Shown: positions 42,503 through 53,196, numbered from the stretch's first letter. The stretch is 64,000 nt of DNA from Methylobacterium sp. J-068 (GCF_022829445.1 NZ_JAKSXY010000084.1:101310-165309), one strand, 5' to 3'. Numbers and translations are program-made. Notes: a model not told the origin generated them from the letters alone.

Positions 42503-43150
42503 ATGGCGATGCCGGTGGACCCCAACGAGAGGACGTTGACGCGGCGGCGTCCGGTTTTCCGGTCCTGGTCGCGCGCCCAGGGACGGGTTCGCCGGTTCGG
42601 CCGGACATCCGGTGGTGCCACGGCCGTCGAGTTCGCGCTCGTCATGCCGCTGTTCATGCTGGTCTTCGTCGAGATCCTGCAGGGGGGCCTCTACATCTTC
42701 TGCTATGCGGCGATCGAGAAGGCGACCTTCGACGCGAGCCGTTCGGTCATGCTCGGTGCGCTGACGAGCGCGGCCTCCACCTCCGATGGATTCCGCAACT
42801 CCGTCGTGTGCGCGAACCTGATCGCGGGCCTGTCGTGCACCAACGTCGTCGTCAGCCTCCAGACGACGATGCTGACCGGCACGGGGACCGGATATTCCGG
42901 GTTCGTCAACGCCGACGAGACCGGCCTCGCCACCGTTGCAATGGACAACAGCCAGACGCAATACTGTACCGGCGCGCCCGGGACCTACGGCTACCTTCAG
43001 GTCTTCTATGCGGTGCCGGTCTTCAGTCCCATCTGGATAGCGCTCGGAAACGTCACGAAATTTCGAGGCTCCTCCGTCGTCTTCACGCGGGCGGCCGTGG
43101 CGTTTCGCAACGAGCCCTTCACCACCACCAGCGTCTCGACGGGGTGCTGA
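42503..43150 (+). CDS. TadE-like pilus assembly protein (first)
   Basis: 215 aa. A basic N-terminus, then the TadE motif GGATAVEFALVMPLFMLVFVEIL with the Glu typical of pseudopilins, then an extracytoplasmic domain with paired Cys. TadE-like pseudopilins take part in Flp/Tad adhesion pili. First of three consecutive genes; no tad secretion ATPase or Flp pilin is in the window. Confidence 0.85.
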   Translation: MAMPVDPNERTLTRRRPVFRSWSRAQGRVRRFGRTSGGATAVEFALVMPLFMLVFVEILQGGLYIFCYAAIEKATFDASRSVMLGALTSAASTSDGFRNSVVCANLIAGLSCTNVVVSLQTTMLTGTGTGYSGFVNADETGLATVAMDNSQTQYCTGAPGTYGYLQVFYAVPVFSPIWIALGNVTKFRGSSVVFTRAAVAFRNEPFTTTSVSTGC

Positions 43151-43157
43151 GGCCGCC

Positions 43158-43814
43158 ATGCGTCGCTCCGGTCTCACCCGTTTCGCCCATGATCGGCGCG
43201 GCATCGCCATCGTCGAGTTCGCGATCATCGTTCCGGTCCTGATCCTGCTCTCGGCCGTCACCTTCGATCTGGTTCGCTACGTGATCTTCATGCGCAAGAT
43301 CGAACTCGTGGCCAGCACGATGGCGGATCTCGTCGCGCGCAACGATACCGGGACGATCACGCAGGCCGATATCCTGTCGATCTCGCGCGCGCAGCTCGTG
43401 ATCTTCCCGGAAGCCATGGCGCTGGCGCGGGATTCCAACGTCTCCGTCTGGACGCTGCTGAAATGGTCGCTCTCCGGTGTCCAGTTCAGGACGACCGTCG
43501 GCTGCACGTCGGGATGCACCTACGTTCCGACGGTGTCTTGGACCTCGGGTCAGAAGCGGCCCTGCAACGTGCCCTTGGCGGCGGCGCCGAACACCGCCAA
43601 TCCCAGCGCCACGACCCTGCCGAGCGATACGTTCGGCCCCGGCTTCCTCGTCGTGGCCGATGTGGTGTTCAGCTACAAGCCGCTGATCGCGCAATCGGTC
43701 GTCGGATCGATCGACATCGCGAAGTCCTTCTACTTCGCCCCGCGCTACGTCTCGGTCATCGCGTTCGACGCGAGCGGAGGCACGACCTCCGCCAATGCCT
43801 GTCCCTTGAAATGA
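43158..43814 (+). CDS. TadE-like pilus assembly protein (second)
   Basis: 218 aa; starts 7 bp after the first. The hydrophobic motif RGIAIVEFAIIVPVLILLSAVTFD has the pseudopilin Glu. The C-terminal part has Cys residues that may pair. Its stop overlaps a possible ATG (43811) of the next gene. Confidence 0.85.
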   Translation: MRRSGLTRFAHDRRGIAIVEFAIIVPVLILLSAVTFDLVRYVIFMRKIELVASTMADLVARNDTGTITQADILSISRAQLVIFPEAMALARDSNVSVWTLLKWSLSGVQFRTTVGCTSGCTYVPTVSWTSGQKRPCNVPLAAAPNTANPSATTLPSDTFGPGFLVVADVVFSYKPLIAQSVVGSIDIAKSFYFAPRYVSVIAFDASGGTTSANACPLK

Positions 43815-43825
43815 GGCATTCTCCC

Positions 43826-45175
43826 ATGACCGCCCAACCCGCACTCCGGCTCGCGCGGATCCGGCGACGGCTTCGGACCCTGCGCGACGCGCGGGGCGGC
43901 AACGTCCTGATAGTCTTCGCGCTGGCCCTGATTCCCCTGATCGGCCTCGTCGGCGTCGGTGTCGATTACGTTCGGGGCATCAACTACCGCGCCCATTTCG
44001 ACCGCGCCGCCGATGCCGCGACGATCACCGCGATCGCCACGGCGCGGGATTACATTTCGGCGAATCCGAACAACGAGTCCAATCCGACGGCGTCCGCGCT
44101 GACGCTCGGCCAGACGCGCGGCCTCTCGGCGTTCCGCGTCAACGCCGGCGCGATCCTGAACAGCTTGCCGCTCACGCCCAGCCTGACCGTGACCCGGACC
44201 GGTAACGTCGTCACGGCGACGGCGACCTACGCGTCGACCTTTTCCTCGCCCTTCAGCCGCGTCTTCAGCGACGTGACGGCGATCGCGGTGTCCGGCAAGT
44301 CGAGCTCGAGCCTGACGCTGGGGAGCTACTCCGATTTCTACCTGCTCCTCGACACGTCGGGGTCGATGGGGTTCCCGACCTCCAGCGCCGCTCAGGTGGC
44401 CTTCGCCAAGATGAACCCGGACATGGCCGATTGGCTCGGCAACAACTGCGCCTTCGCCTGCCACTTCTCCGGCTACAAGGGGTTCGATCTCGCCAAGGCC
44501 AACAAGATCGAGTTGCGGATCGCGACGGTGAGCAACGCGGTTCAGAGCCTGATCAGCAAAGCCCAGTCCAATCAGACCCTGATCAACCAGTATCGGATCG
44601 GCCTCTACCCGTTCGTCAGCTACCTCGAGACCGCGGCCGACATCACGACCAACCTGTCGTCGCTCACCTCTGTCAATCTCGAGAACTACATGGATATCGG
44701 TGATTCGACCGTTCCGCGCGGCAGTGGCGGCACGCATTACGAGAACGTGTTTGCGACGATCGCTTCCAAGATCAAGTATGTGGGCGACGGCTCCAGCGCC
44801 AGCAGCCCGCTTCCTTTCATATTCCTCGTCACGGACGGTGTGGGAAACAACCAGTACTGGTACAACAAGACGGGCTGGACGGGCTCTCAGGCCAAGCTGC
44901 TCGATCCGACGCTCTGCAAGGCACTGAAGGACAAAGGCGTGACGGTGTCGGTGCTCTACATTCCGTATGTTCCGCTCGCGACCCCATTCAACAGCAATGT
45001 CGGCTACGAGAACATCGTGGTGAACAACCTCATCCCCAGCGTGCCGACCACGCTCCAGACTTGCGCGTCCTCGGGCTATTTCCGGACGGCGAGTTCGGCC
45101 ACCGAGATTCAGGAAGCGCTGAATTCGATGTTCGATCAGGCGACGCGCAAGGCACGCCTGGTGGCCGGTCCCTGA
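43826..45175 (+). CDS. tadG: TadG-like protein with von Willebrand A domain
   Basis: 449 aa from ATG 43826, which has GAGG 9 nt upstream; ATG 43811 overlaps the previous stop (ATGA) and is also possible. The N-terminal helix GGNVLIVFALALIPLIGLVGVGVD is the TadG/TadE_N (putative Flp pilus-assembly) motif. A VWA domain from about 170 has the metal-ion-dependent adhesion site DTSGSMG, and TDGVG later. Probably a membrane-anchored periplasmic adhesion or assembly factor of the Tad system. Confidence 0.87.
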   Translation: MTAQPALRLARIRRRLRTLRDARGGNVLIVFALALIPLIGLVGVGVDYVRGINYRAHFDRAADAATITAIATARDYISANPNNESNPTASALTLGQTRGLSAFRVNAGAILNSLPLTPSLTVTRTGNVVTATATYASTFSSPFSRVFSDVTAIAVSGKSSSSLTLGSYSDFYLLLDTSGSMGFPTSSAAQVAFAKMNPDMADWLGNNCAFACHFSGYKGFDLAKANKIELRIATVSNAVQSLISKAQSNQTLINQYRIGLYPFVSYLETAADITTNLSSLTSVNLENYMDIGDSTVPRGSGGTHYENVFATIASKIKYVGDGSSASSPLPFIFLVTDGVGNNQYWYNKTGWTGSQAKLLDPTLCKALKDKGVTVSVLYIPYVPLATPFNSNVGYENIVVNNLIPSVPTTLQTCASSGYFRTASSATEIQEALNSMFDQATRKARLVAGP

Positions 45176-45314
45176 CAGCCCGCTTCGTTTGTCATGGGGC
45201 TAGTCCGCGCGGCCCGCTTCCGCCTCGGGACCGCGCGGGCTAAGGACGGCGCGAGATCGGCACCCGCCTTGCGTGGGGCCGATGGACATCCTGGCTCAGG
45301 AAGGCGTGCTTCAG

Positions 45315-46526
45315 ATGGACAAGATCAAGGTTGCGAACCCGGTCGTCGAACTCGACGGCGACGAGATGACCCGGATCATCTGGAGCGAGATCAAGAACAA
45401 GCTGATCCACCCCTACCTCGACCTGAACCTCGAATATTACGATCTCGGCGTCGAGCACCGCGACGCCACGAACGATCAGGTCACCGTCCAGGCGGCGGAG
45501 GCGATCAAGCGCCACGGCGTCGGCGTGAAATGCGCCACCATCACCCCCGACGAGCAGCGGGTGAAGGAGTTCAACCTGAAGGAGATGTGGAAGTCGCCCA
45601 ACGGCACGATCCGCAACATCCTCGGCGGCGTGATCTTCCGCGAGCCGATCATCTGCCAGAACGTGCCCCGCCTCGTGCCGGGCTGGACCCAGCCCATCGT
45701 CGTCGGCCGCCACGCCTACGGCGACCAGTACAAGGCCACGGACTTCAAGGTGCCGGGCAAGGGCCGCCTGACCATCAAGTTCGAGGGCGAGGACGGCACG
45801 GTCATCGAGAAGGAGGTCTTTAAGTTCCCGAGCGCCGGCGTCGCCCAGGCGATGTACAACCTCGACGACTCGATCCGCGACTTCGCCCGCGCCTCGATGA
45901 ATTACGGCCTGAACCGCAAGTACCCGGTCTACCTCTCCACCAAGAACACCATCCTCAAGGCCTATGACGGCCGGTTCAAGGACCTGTTCGAGGAGGTCTT
46001 CCAGAACGAGTTCAAGGCCAAGTTCGATGCCGCCGGCATCACCTACGAGCACCGCCTGATCGACGACATGGTGGCCTCGGCCCTGAAATGGTCCGGCGGC
46101 TACGTCTGGGCCTGCAAGAACTACGACGGCGACGTGCAGTCCGACACGGTGGCGCAAGGCTTCGGCTCGCTCGGCCTGATGACCTCCGTGCTCCTCACCC
46201 CCGATGGCCAGACCGTCGAGGCCGAGGCCGCCCACGGCACCGTCACCCGCCACTACCGCGAGCACCAGAAGGGCAAGGAGACGAGCACCAACTCCATCGC
46301 GTCGATCTTCGCCTGGAGCCGTGGCCTCGCCCACCGCGCCAAGCTCGACGACAACGCGGCCCTGGCCAAGTTCGCCACCACGCTGGAGACCGTCTGCATC
46401 GACACCGTCGAGGCCGGTTTCATGACGAAGGACCTCGCCCTCCTCGTCGGCCCCGACCAGAAGTGGCTCTCGACCACGGGCTTCCTCGACAAGGTCGACC
46501 AGCACCTGAAGGCCGCGATGGCCTGA
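45315..46526 (+). CDS. icd: NADP-dependent isocitrate dehydrogenase
   Basis: 403 aa from ATG 45315 (AGGAAGG upstream); upstream in-frame ATGs would only add a non-conserved leader. It oxidises isocitrate to 2-oxoglutarate in the TCA cycle. The sequence is the short eukaryotic-like dimeric type: [34 protein letters not shown] (substrate site), [20 protein letters not shown] and [17 protein letters not shown]. Monocistronic in appearance, with a hairpin at 46555-46592. Confidence 0.97.
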   Translation: MDKIKVANPVVELDGDEMTRIIWSEIKNKLIHPYLDLNLEYYDLGVEHRDATNDQVTVQAAEAIKRHGVGVKCATITPDEQRVKEFNLKEMWKSPNGTIRNILGGVIFREPIICQNVPRLVPGWTQPIVVGRHAYGDQYKATDFKVPGKGRLTIKFEGEDGTVIEKEVFKFPSAGVAQAMYNLDDSIRDFARASMNYGLNRKYPVYLSTKNTILKAYDGRFKDLFEEVFQNEFKAKFDAAGITYEHRLIDDMVASALKWSGGYVWACKNYDGDVQSDTVAQGFGSLGLMTSVLLTPDGQTVEAEAAHGTVTRHYREHQKGKETSTNSIASIFAWSRGLAHRAKLDDNAALAKFATTLETVCIDTVEAGFMTKDLALLVGPDQKWLSTTGFLDKVDQHLKAAMA

Positions 46527-46554
46527 GCCGTTCGACCGGCCCAGCCGGGCGCCC

Positions 46555-46592
46555 GGCGGACAGGATGCCGGCTTTTCCGCATCCTGTCCGCC
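46555..46592. terminator. Hairpin between icd and the small basic protein gene
   Basis: Perfect 14-bp stem (46555-46568 with 46579-46592) and a 10-nt loop containing TTTT. It lies between two convergent stops and can serve both strands. No downstream T-run. Confidence 0.6.
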
Positions 46593-46596
46593 TGTG

Positions 46597-46908
46597 TCAC
46601 GAAGCGTGGCGTCCCGCCTCGGCGTTTCGCTTGCGGGTCGCTACCGCTTTCCTGGCCGAGGCCGAGCGTTCCTCGGCCGCTCGCGAGGCTGAGACCTTGC
46701 CGCCGCGATGCACCGCCGGATGGTCGCTCGCTCGGCCCCGGCCCGAGCCGCCGGGCTTCTTGCCGCCGCCATCGTCCTTGTTGACGGTGGCCCAGGCCCG
46801 CGCCTCGGCCTCCTTCGCCGGCACCCCGCGCGATTCGTAGGCTTCCGCGATGTGCTCCGCCTTGCGGCGCTGCTTGCCGGTGTATTTCGACTTGTCGCCC
46901 TGGGCCAT
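46597..46908 (-). CDS. Small basic protein of the type often annotated as plasmid stabilization protein
   Basis: 103 aa from ATG 46908 (GGAG upstream). The N-terminal GDKSKYTGKQRRKAEHIAEAY followed by AEARAWATVNK is a widespread short proteobacterial domain, here with a Gly/Lys/Arg-rich, disordered tail. Despite the common annotation it shows no toxin or antitoxin features; function unknown, nucleic-acid binding plausible. Confidence 0.7.
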   Translation of the reverse strand: MAQGDKSKYTGKQRRKAEHIAEAYESRGVPAKEAEARAWATVNKDDGGGKKPGGSGRGRASDHPAVHRGGKVSASRAAEERSASARKAVATRKRNAEAGRHAS

Positions 46909-46962
46909 GCCGCGCACTCCGAGTCCCGCCTCGTCCGAGGCCCGAGTCCGGCCGCCTGTCCG

Positions 46963-48594
46963 TCAGCCGGCTAGAATCGGTCCGTCGAGGACCGCCCGGA
47001 CGCGCCGGATCAGGTCCGTACGGCGATAGGGCTTGCTCAGGAGATCGAACTCCGAACCCCCGGCATCGGTTCGCTCGAGGCTGGCCTCGGCGTAGCCGGT
47101 GGTGAGCAGCACCCGCAGGCCGGGGCGCCGGGCCCGGGCCTCACGGGCCAGCACGATCCCGTTCATGCCTCCGGGCATGATCAGGTCGGTGAAGAGCAGG
47201 TCCACCGTGCCGCTGCCCTCCAGCACGTCCAGGGCCTCGCGCCCGTTCCGGGCCATGAGCGTGGTGTAGCCGAAGTCGCGCAGGATCGTCCTGGCGAGTT
47301 CGGCCACATCCTCGCGGTCGTCGACGATCAGGACGGTCTCCGACCCCGTGCCGTCCTCGACCGGAGGGGGCGCCGGGCTCGCATCCGCCTCGGCGTGCTC
47401 GGTCGCCGGGAAGGACAGCCGCACGACGGTCCCCTCCCCCAGGATCGATTCGATCCGCGCGGCGCCGCCCGACTGCTTGGCGAAGCCGTAGACCATGGAG
47501 AGCCCGAGGCCGGTGCCCTTGCCCTCCTCCTTGGTGGTGAAGAACGGGTCCATCACGCGGGCGAGCACGTGGGCCGGGATGCCGCTCCCGGTGTCGGTGA
47601 TGCTGACGGTGACGTAGCGGCCGGGCGTCAGGCCGCCCGCGAGGGCCGGCGTGATGGTGTGGTTCTCGGTGGCGATGGTCAGCCGGCCGCCGTCGGGCAT
47701 CGCGTCGCGGGCGTTGATGAACACATTCAGCAGGGCGACCTCCGCCTGGGTCGGGTCGATCCGGCAGGTCCAGAGGTCGGGGGCGAGCGCGAGTTCGACC
47801 GTGATGGCCTCCCCGAGGGTGCGCACGGCCATGTCGCTCATGCCCTGCACGAGGTCGTTGAGGTTCACCGAGCGCCCTTCCAGGCGCTGCTTGCGGGCGA
47901 AGGCCAGCAGCTGCTGGGTCAGGGTGGTCGCCCGGTCGGCGGCGGTGCGGATGTTGTCGGTTGCGCGCCGCAGGCGGCCCCGGTCAGATTCGTGGTTGTC
48001 GAGGCCGGCGCTGAGGATGTCGACGTAACCGACGATCACCTGCAGCAGGTTGTTGAAGTCGTGCGCGATGCCGCCCGTGAGCTGGCCGAGCGCCTCCATC
48101 TTCTGGGCCTGGCCGAGTGCCTCCTCCGCGTCGCGCCGGCGCGAGACGTCGAGCTGCGAGGCGAAGAAGTACACCAATGTCCCGTCGCCGTCGTAGATCG
48201 GGGAGATGAACAGCGCGTTCCAGAACGGTGTGCCGTCCTTGCGGTAATTGATGATTTCGGTGGCGACGTTCTCGCGCGCCGCGATGGCGCGCGCGAGTTC
48301 GCGCACGGCGTCGCGGTCGGTCTCGGGCCCCTGCAGGAAGCGACAGTTGCGGTCGAGCACCTCGTCGCGGGCATAGCCCGTCATCGCCAGGAAGGCGTCG
48401 TTGGTGAGGATGATCGGATTGTCCGGCCGGCGCGGGTCGCTCACCACCATCGGCATGCGCGAGGCCATGACCGAGGCGAAGAAGAAGGCGGTGGCCGGGT
48501 CGGCCGAGACCGGATCGACGGCGACGGGGGCCGGCGGGGCGGGTGCTGGCTGTCCGGGCTGGCCCGTCGGCGGGGCGTTCGGCGTCTCGATCAT
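46963..48594 (-). CDS. LOV-domain hybrid histidine kinase
   Basis: 543 aa from ATG 48594. A Pro-rich N-terminus precedes a LOV-type PAS with the flavin-binding Cys84 in [12 protein letters not shown], then a HisKA-like helix with H178 ([12 protein letters not shown]), HATPase_c (NAR in [31 protein letters not shown]) and a C-terminal receiver (Asp in LLFTDLIMP). The motif and fold predict blue-light adduct formation at Cys84. This design (PAS/LOV-HK-REC) is common in alphaproteobacteria and often controls stress or attachment. No output regulator is adjacent. Confidence 0.92.
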   Translation of the reverse strand: MIETPNAPPTGQPGQPAPAPPAPVAVDPVSADPATAFFFASVMASRMPMVVSDPRRPDNPIILTNDAFLAMTGYARDEVLDRNCRFLQGPETDRDAVRELARAIAARENVATEIINYRKDGTPFWNALFISPIYDGDGTLVYFFASQLDVSRRRDAEEALGQAQKMEALGQLTGGIAHDFNNLLQVIVGYVDILSAGLDNHESDRGRLRRATDNIRTAADRATTLTQQLLAFARKQRLEGRSVNLNDLVQGMSDMAVRTLGEAITVELALAPDLWTCRIDPTQAEVALLNVFINARDAMPDGGRLTIATENHTITPALAGGLTPGRYVTVSITDTGSGIPAHVLARVMDPFFTTKEEGKGTGLGLSMVYGFAKQSGGAARIESILGEGTVVRLSFPATEHAEADASPAPPPVEDGTGSETVLIVDDREDVAELARTILRDFGYTTLMARNGREALDVLEGSGTVDLLFTDLIMPGGMNGIVLAREARARRPGLRVLLTTGYAEASLERTDAGGSEFDLLSKPYRRTDLIRRVRAVLDGPILAG

Positions 48595-48780
48595 GCGCGC
48601 AATCAGACAATCAATGGGCCGCGCGGACCGGCGGCCCTCGCGGGACACCGGCAGGCCTTACGGTGTCCGCCGACATGGATCAAACGCGCGGGTGCATGAT
48701 GGTATCCCGCATGACACCCGCGAAGGCCATGGTGCCGCGGTCCGCCGCGCGCCTCTCGGTCGCGCGGCGGGCGCGAGCGC

Positions 48781-51057
48781 TCAGCGCAGCTCGGTCTCGA
48801 AGCGCACGCTGTGCACGTTGGCCCGCTCGAAGGCCTGCATCACGTGCTGGTAGGAGCGCTCCATGTCGCTCGCCTCCACGCCGTCGATCTCCTCGGGCTT
48901 GAGCACGAACATCAGCATCGAGCGGCCGGTGACGTCGTAGGTCGCGCCGATCGGCTTGCTCACCACGTCCTGGCTGTCGGGCAGGTTGGTGTCGAGGAGG
49001 CGGGTCCAACCCACGCCACCCACCGATTCCGGCAGGGTGAACGACACGAGGTCGTGGTAGGCGTTGTAGAGCAGAAGCAGGGTCGCATCGCCGCCGCGCT
49101 GGTGGATGCCGGACGCCTGGGCGCGCCCGTCGAGGAGCACCGCGATGGCGCGGGCATCCCCTTGCGTCCAGTTCTCGGGCGACATCTCGCCGCCGTCGGG
49201 ACGCAGCCAGGTCACGTCCTTGACGCCGAACTCTTCGTCGTAGGTGCCCGTGAGGAAGCGCCCGCGCGTCAGGATCGGCAGCGCCTCGCGCAGGAGCGTG
49301 AGCCGCTGCGTGAACTCGGCGAGATCCCGTTCCTCGGGACCGACCGCTTCCCAGTCGAGCCAGGAGATCTCGTTGTCCTGGCAATAGGCGTTGTTGTTGC
49401 CGTTCTGGGTGCGGGCGAACTCGTCGCCGGCCAGCAGCATCGGGGTGCCGCGCGAGAGGAACAGCGTCGCCAGCATGTTGCGCATCTGGCGAAGGCGGAT
49501 CGCGCGGATCTCGGGATCGTCGGTCGGCCCCTCGGCGCCGTAATTGTTCGAAAGGTTGTGCGAGTGGCCGTCGCGGTTGTCCTCGCCGTTGGCCATGTTG
49601 TGCTTCTCGTTGTACGACACGGTGTCGCTCAACGTGAAGCCGTCATGGGCGGTGAGGAAGTTCACGGAAGCCCAGGGCTTGCGTCCGCGCTTGTTGAACT
49701 TGTCGGCAGAACCGGTGAGGCGGGCGGCGAGGTCCGGCAGCTTGCCCTCGTCCCCACGCCAGTAGCCGCGCACGTCATCGCGGAAGCGGTCGTTCCACTC
49801 GGCCCAGCCCGGCGGGAAGCCGCCGACCTGGTAGCCGCCCGGACCGCAATCCCACGGTTCGGCGATGAGCTTGACCTTGTTCAGGATCGGATCCTGCCGG
49901 CAGGTGTCGAGGAAGCCACCGCCCTCGTCGAAGCCGTGCGGCTCGCGCCCCAGGATGGTGGCGAGATCGAAGCGGAATCCGTCGACCCGCATCTCCGTGG
50001 CCCAGTAGCGTAGGGAATCGGTCACGAGTTGCAGCACGCGCGGGTGCGACAGGTTGAAGGTGTTCCCCGTGCCGGTGTCGTTGATGTAGTAGCGCGGCTC
50101 CTTGGGCATCAGGCGGTAGTACGAGGCGTTGTCGACGCCCTTGAACGACAGGGTCGGGCCCTTCTCGTTGCCCTCGGCGGTGTGGTTGTAGACTACGTCC
50201 AGGATGACCTCGAGGCCGGCGCCGTGCATGCGCGCCACCATCTCCTTGAACTCGGAGAAGGCGAAGTCCGGCACCGCCGAATAGCGCCGCGCGGGGGTGA
50301 AGAACGAGATCGTGTTGTAGCCCCAGTAATTCACCAGCCCCTTCTCCTGCAGGTAATCGTCCTGCACGAAGGCGTGGACCGGCAGGAGTTCCACCGAGGT
50401 GACGCCGAGGCTCTTGATGTAGTCGAGCACCGCCGGGGTGCCGAGGCCCGCATAGGTGCCGCGCAGCTTCTCCGGCACGGCCGGGTGCAGCTTCGTGAAG
50501 CCCTTCACGTGGGTCTCGTAGAAGATCGTCTTCTCCCACGGCACGTGCGGCTTGCGGTCCCGGCCCCAGGTGAAGGCCGGGTCGATCACGCGGCTGCGCC
50601 GGGTGAAGGGCGCGGAATCGCGCTCGTCGAAGGTCAGGTCGTCCCCGGTCTCCATCTGGTAGCCGAACAGGGCCGGGTTCCAGGTGATCGAGCCGACGAG
50701 CCCCTTGGCGTAGGGGTCGATCAGCAGCTTGTTGTGGTTGAAGCGGTGGCCGGCCTTGGGCTCGTAGGGGCCGTGGACGCGGTAGCCGTAGATCGTGCCG
50801 GGCCGCGCGTCGGGCAGGTAGCCGTGCCAGATCTCGTCGGTGTACTCGGGCAGCTCGATCCGCTCGATCTCGGTCTCGCCGGCATCGTCGAACAGGCAGA
50901 GCTCAACCTTGGTGGCGTGCGCCGAGAACAGCGCGAAATTGACGCCGAGGCCGTCCCAGTTGGCGCCGAGGGGATAGGGCGAGCCTTCCTTGATGCGCGA
51001 ACGCTTGGCGCGATTCTGAGGGCTCGCGCGGTCGGCGGGAGAGGTCGTGTCGGCCAT
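48781..51057 (-). CDS. glgX: Glycogen debranching enzyme
   Basis: 758 aa. N-terminal CBM48 (YPLGANWDGLGVNFALFSAHA), then a GH13 barrel: DVVYNHTAEG, DGFRFDLATILG (nucleophile Asp), KLIAEPWDCGPGGYQVG (acid Glu) and VNFLTAHDGFTLSD. GlgX removes short limit-dextrin branches from phosphorylase-treated glycogen. No other glg genes adjoin it. The ATG has GGAG upstream. Confidence 0.95.
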   Translation of the reverse strand: MADTTSPADRASPQNRAKRSRIKEGSPYPLGANWDGLGVNFALFSAHATKVELCLFDDAGETEIERIELPEYTDEIWHGYLPDARPGTIYGYRVHGPYEPKAGHRFNHNKLLIDPYAKGLVGSITWNPALFGYQMETGDDLTFDERDSAPFTRRSRVIDPAFTWGRDRKPHVPWEKTIFYETHVKGFTKLHPAVPEKLRGTYAGLGTPAVLDYIKSLGVTSVELLPVHAFVQDDYLQEKGLVNYWGYNTISFFTPARRYSAVPDFAFSEFKEMVARMHGAGLEVILDVVYNHTAEGNEKGPTLSFKGVDNASYYRLMPKEPRYYINDTGTGNTFNLSHPRVLQLVTDSLRYWATEMRVDGFRFDLATILGREPHGFDEGGGFLDTCRQDPILNKVKLIAEPWDCGPGGYQVGGFPPGWAEWNDRFRDDVRGYWRGDEGKLPDLAARLTGSADKFNKRGRKPWASVNFLTAHDGFTLSDTVSYNEKHNMANGEDNRDGHSHNLSNNYGAEGPTDDPEIRAIRLRQMRNMLATLFLSRGTPMLLAGDEFARTQNGNNNAYCQDNEISWLDWEAVGPEERDLAEFTQRLTLLREALPILTRGRFLTGTYDEEFGVKDVTWLRPDGGEMSPENWTQGDARAIAVLLDGRAQASGIHQRGGDATLLLLYNAYHDLVSFTLPESVGGVGWTRLLDTNLPDSQDVVSKPIGATYDVTGRSMLMFVLKPEEIDGVEASDMERSYQHVMQAFERANVHSVRFETELR

Positions 51058-51218
51058 TTGGGCTCCGAAGGCATTCTCAGCCAGAATCCGGGCGTCGGCG
51101 AGGCCCGGGGCTCAGCAAAAATCACCACGGCAACGCTCACGCTTCCTCGGAAGGTCCCGGCGCGACCAAACTTTTTGCGCTGCGCAAGACGCGTGGAGCC
51201 CGGCCCTCGCGCCGTCGC

Positions 51219-52274
51219 TCAGGCCAGCGCTTCGCCGGCTTCGACGGCGCGGGCGGCCGGCCGCCGGCCGGCCCGGTCGGCGCTCCGGTCCACCGCCCGA
51301 TGGCAGAGCGGAAAGGCGAGCGCGGCCAGTCCGAGGCCGCCCGCGCAATCGGCGAGGTAATGCGCCCCGTGCGTGACCGCCGAGAGGGTCATCGCACCGT
51401 CGAGCAGGAGCATCGGCGCCCGCGTCCAGCGCAGTGGCCACAGGGCCGCCACCGCCAGATAGGCGGCCGCGCAGTGGAAGGACGGGAACGAGATCAGGCC
51501 ATAGAGCGACCCGGAATCGACGAGGCGCAGGGAGCCGTCGCGCAAGGGCAGGTAGTGGGCGAGGTGCGTCGCGCCCGGCGTCGCGTCGGCCACGCTCGCG
51601 AACCCGTCGAGGCTGACGCCGCCCATGCAGGGCCAGACGGCACTCACGAAGCAGGCCACGAATTCGCAGGCGATCACGGCGGCCAGGAAGGCTTCCGTGC
51701 GCCGCGCCCGGCCGCTGGCCAGGAGCAGGGCCGGCACCAGCGCGAACTGCACGCCCAGGGAGGCGTAGGCCTGGCCCAGGAGCCCGTCGAGGGTGGGTAG
51801 GGCCAGCACGGCACGGCGGAACGCGAGCCAGTCGAAACCGAGGGCGCGGTCGATCCCGAGGAGGACGGCGTCGGTGAGCGGCAGGTCGGTGGCGAGCAGC
51901 GCGTAGGACAGCGTCACGGCCGCGAGGGATTGCACGCCGAACAGGACGTAGACGAGGCAGCCGAGCGTCAGCGCCGGCATGCGCCCGGCGAGCGCGCTGT
52001 CCCGCAGAAGGAACAGGATGACGCCCGCGGCCGCCGCGCAAGCGACGAGTTGCGGCGGCACCAGGAGGGTGAACCCGAAATGCCGGACCGCCACGGTCGT
52101 GGCGGCGAGCAGGATACCGAACAGCGCCCAGGTAAAGGGCGTCAGCCGCCGCGCATCGAGTGGACGCGTGAACCGGCCGGCGAAGCCTTGCAGGCCCGCG
52201 CGCGCCTTCCGGTGGGCAAGGGCATGCGTGAGGGCGGGAGCATGGGGCATGGAGGAGCGCGCGGTCTGCTGCAT
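51219..52274 (-). CDS. PAP2-family membrane phosphatase (Aur1/Ipt1-like)
   Basis: 351 aa with several membrane helices from about residue 45. PAP2 active-site motifs: SFPSFHCA (motif 2) and THGAHYLADCAGG (motif 3, catalytic His). The order and spacing suit the PAP2_3 inositolphosphotransferase-like branch. Acts on a lipid phosphate or phosphodiester at the membrane; substrate unknown. It is divergent from the SHOCT gene across a ~200-bp gap. Confidence 0.82.
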   Translation of the reverse strand: MQQTARSSMPHAPALTHALAHRKARAGLQGFAGRFTRPLDARRLTPFTWALFGILLAATTVAVRHFGFTLLVPPQLVACAAAAGVILFLLRDSALAGRMPALTLGCLVYVLFGVQSLAAVTLSYALLATDLPLTDAVLLGIDRALGFDWLAFRRAVLALPTLDGLLGQAYASLGVQFALVPALLLASGRARRTEAFLAAVIACEFVACFVSAVWPCMGGVSLDGFASVADATPGATHLAHYLPLRDGSLRLVDSGSLYGLISFPSFHCAAAYLAVAALWPLRWTRAPMLLLDGAMTLSAVTHGAHYLADCAGGLGLAALAFPLCHRAVDRSADRAGRRPAARAVEAGEALA

Positions 52275-52473
52275 CGAACGCTCAAGCTTTGACGCCGAAC
52301 GATTCGCGCGCTCTTAACGCGCGTGTTCTTTGACGTGCCGATGCCGCGCGTCGTTACGGAAGCGTTGCTCCGATGCCGATGCCGCTTGCGCGATGTCTTT
52401 CACGGCGTCCTGGCATGCGGCATGAATGGGAGGCGGCACCCGTTGCGGGACGGGCGCGCGAGGAGACCGTCGC

Positions 52474-53196
52474 ATGACCGAACAGCCCAATGCCCTGCAG
52501 AGCATCGCCGACCGCTACGGCGTCGGCGTCGATGCGGTCCGGCACCTCGTCCGGGCGCTGGAGGCCGGTCACGGGCGGATGGCGCAGTTCAACCATCCCG
52601 ATCTCGGGGGCTTCGGGCAATGGTCCGGCAGCGGCATGACGATGATCGGCGACATGTTCAACGGCGGCCTCAAGGCGCGGGTGGACGCCCTCTGCACCGA
52701 ACTCGCGAACGCCCTGCCGGCGGCGGGATGGGCCGATGCGCCGAGCGCCTCCTCCGGCTGGCCCCGGGATTGGGGCTTGCCCGCGACCTCGGGCTCGCAG
52801 AACGGGACCCGGTACGCGTATTTCCCGGCTCGCAGGCGTCTCGCCGTCGAGGCCGACGGCCACGTCACCCTCTACGATACCGGCGAGCACGACATCAGCG
52901 GTGTCTCGCAACAGCAGGGCGGCGGGACGAGCCTCCGCTTCTCCGGACGGGGCGGCGACGTCGATCTCGCCAGCCTGCGGCGCCTCGACGCGACCGAAAC
53001 CGTCCCTTCGGATGAGGTCGTTCCCGAACCCGCCCCGGAGGCCCGGCCCTCCGAGACCGCTCGGGCGCCGGCGGCCGCCAGTGCGGCGGGCGATCTCCTC
53101 GGCACGATCGAGCGCCTGTCCGACCTCAGGCGGAAGGGCATCCTGACGGAGGCTGAGTTCGCGGCCAAGAAGGCCGAGTTGCTGGCCCGTCTCTGA
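52474..53196 (+). CDS. SHOCT-domain protein
   Basis: 240 aa from ATG 52474 (GAGGAGA upstream). The C-terminal LSDLRRKGILTEAEFAAKKAELLARL is a typical SHOCT domain, a short oligomerisation-like helix pair. The rest (YGVGVDAVRHLVRALEAGHG, then a Gly/Ser-rich region) is conserved but uncharacterised. No signal peptide. Confidence 0.82.
   Translation: MTEQPNALQSIADRYGVGVDAVRHLVRALEAGHGRMAQFNHPDLGGFGQWSGSGMTMIGDMFNGGLKARVDALCTELANALPAAGWADAPSASSGWPRDWGLPATSGSQNGTRYAYFPARRRLAVEADGHVTLYDTGEHDISGVSQQQGGGTSLRFSGRGGDVDLASLRRLDATETVPSDEVVPEPAPEARPSETARAPAAASAAGDLLGTIERLSDLRRKGILTEAEFAAKKAELLARL

Noticed and set aside
43463..43825. Extended start for the TadG-like gene
   Set aside because: The extra residues are an out-of-frame reading of the preceding TadE-like gene.
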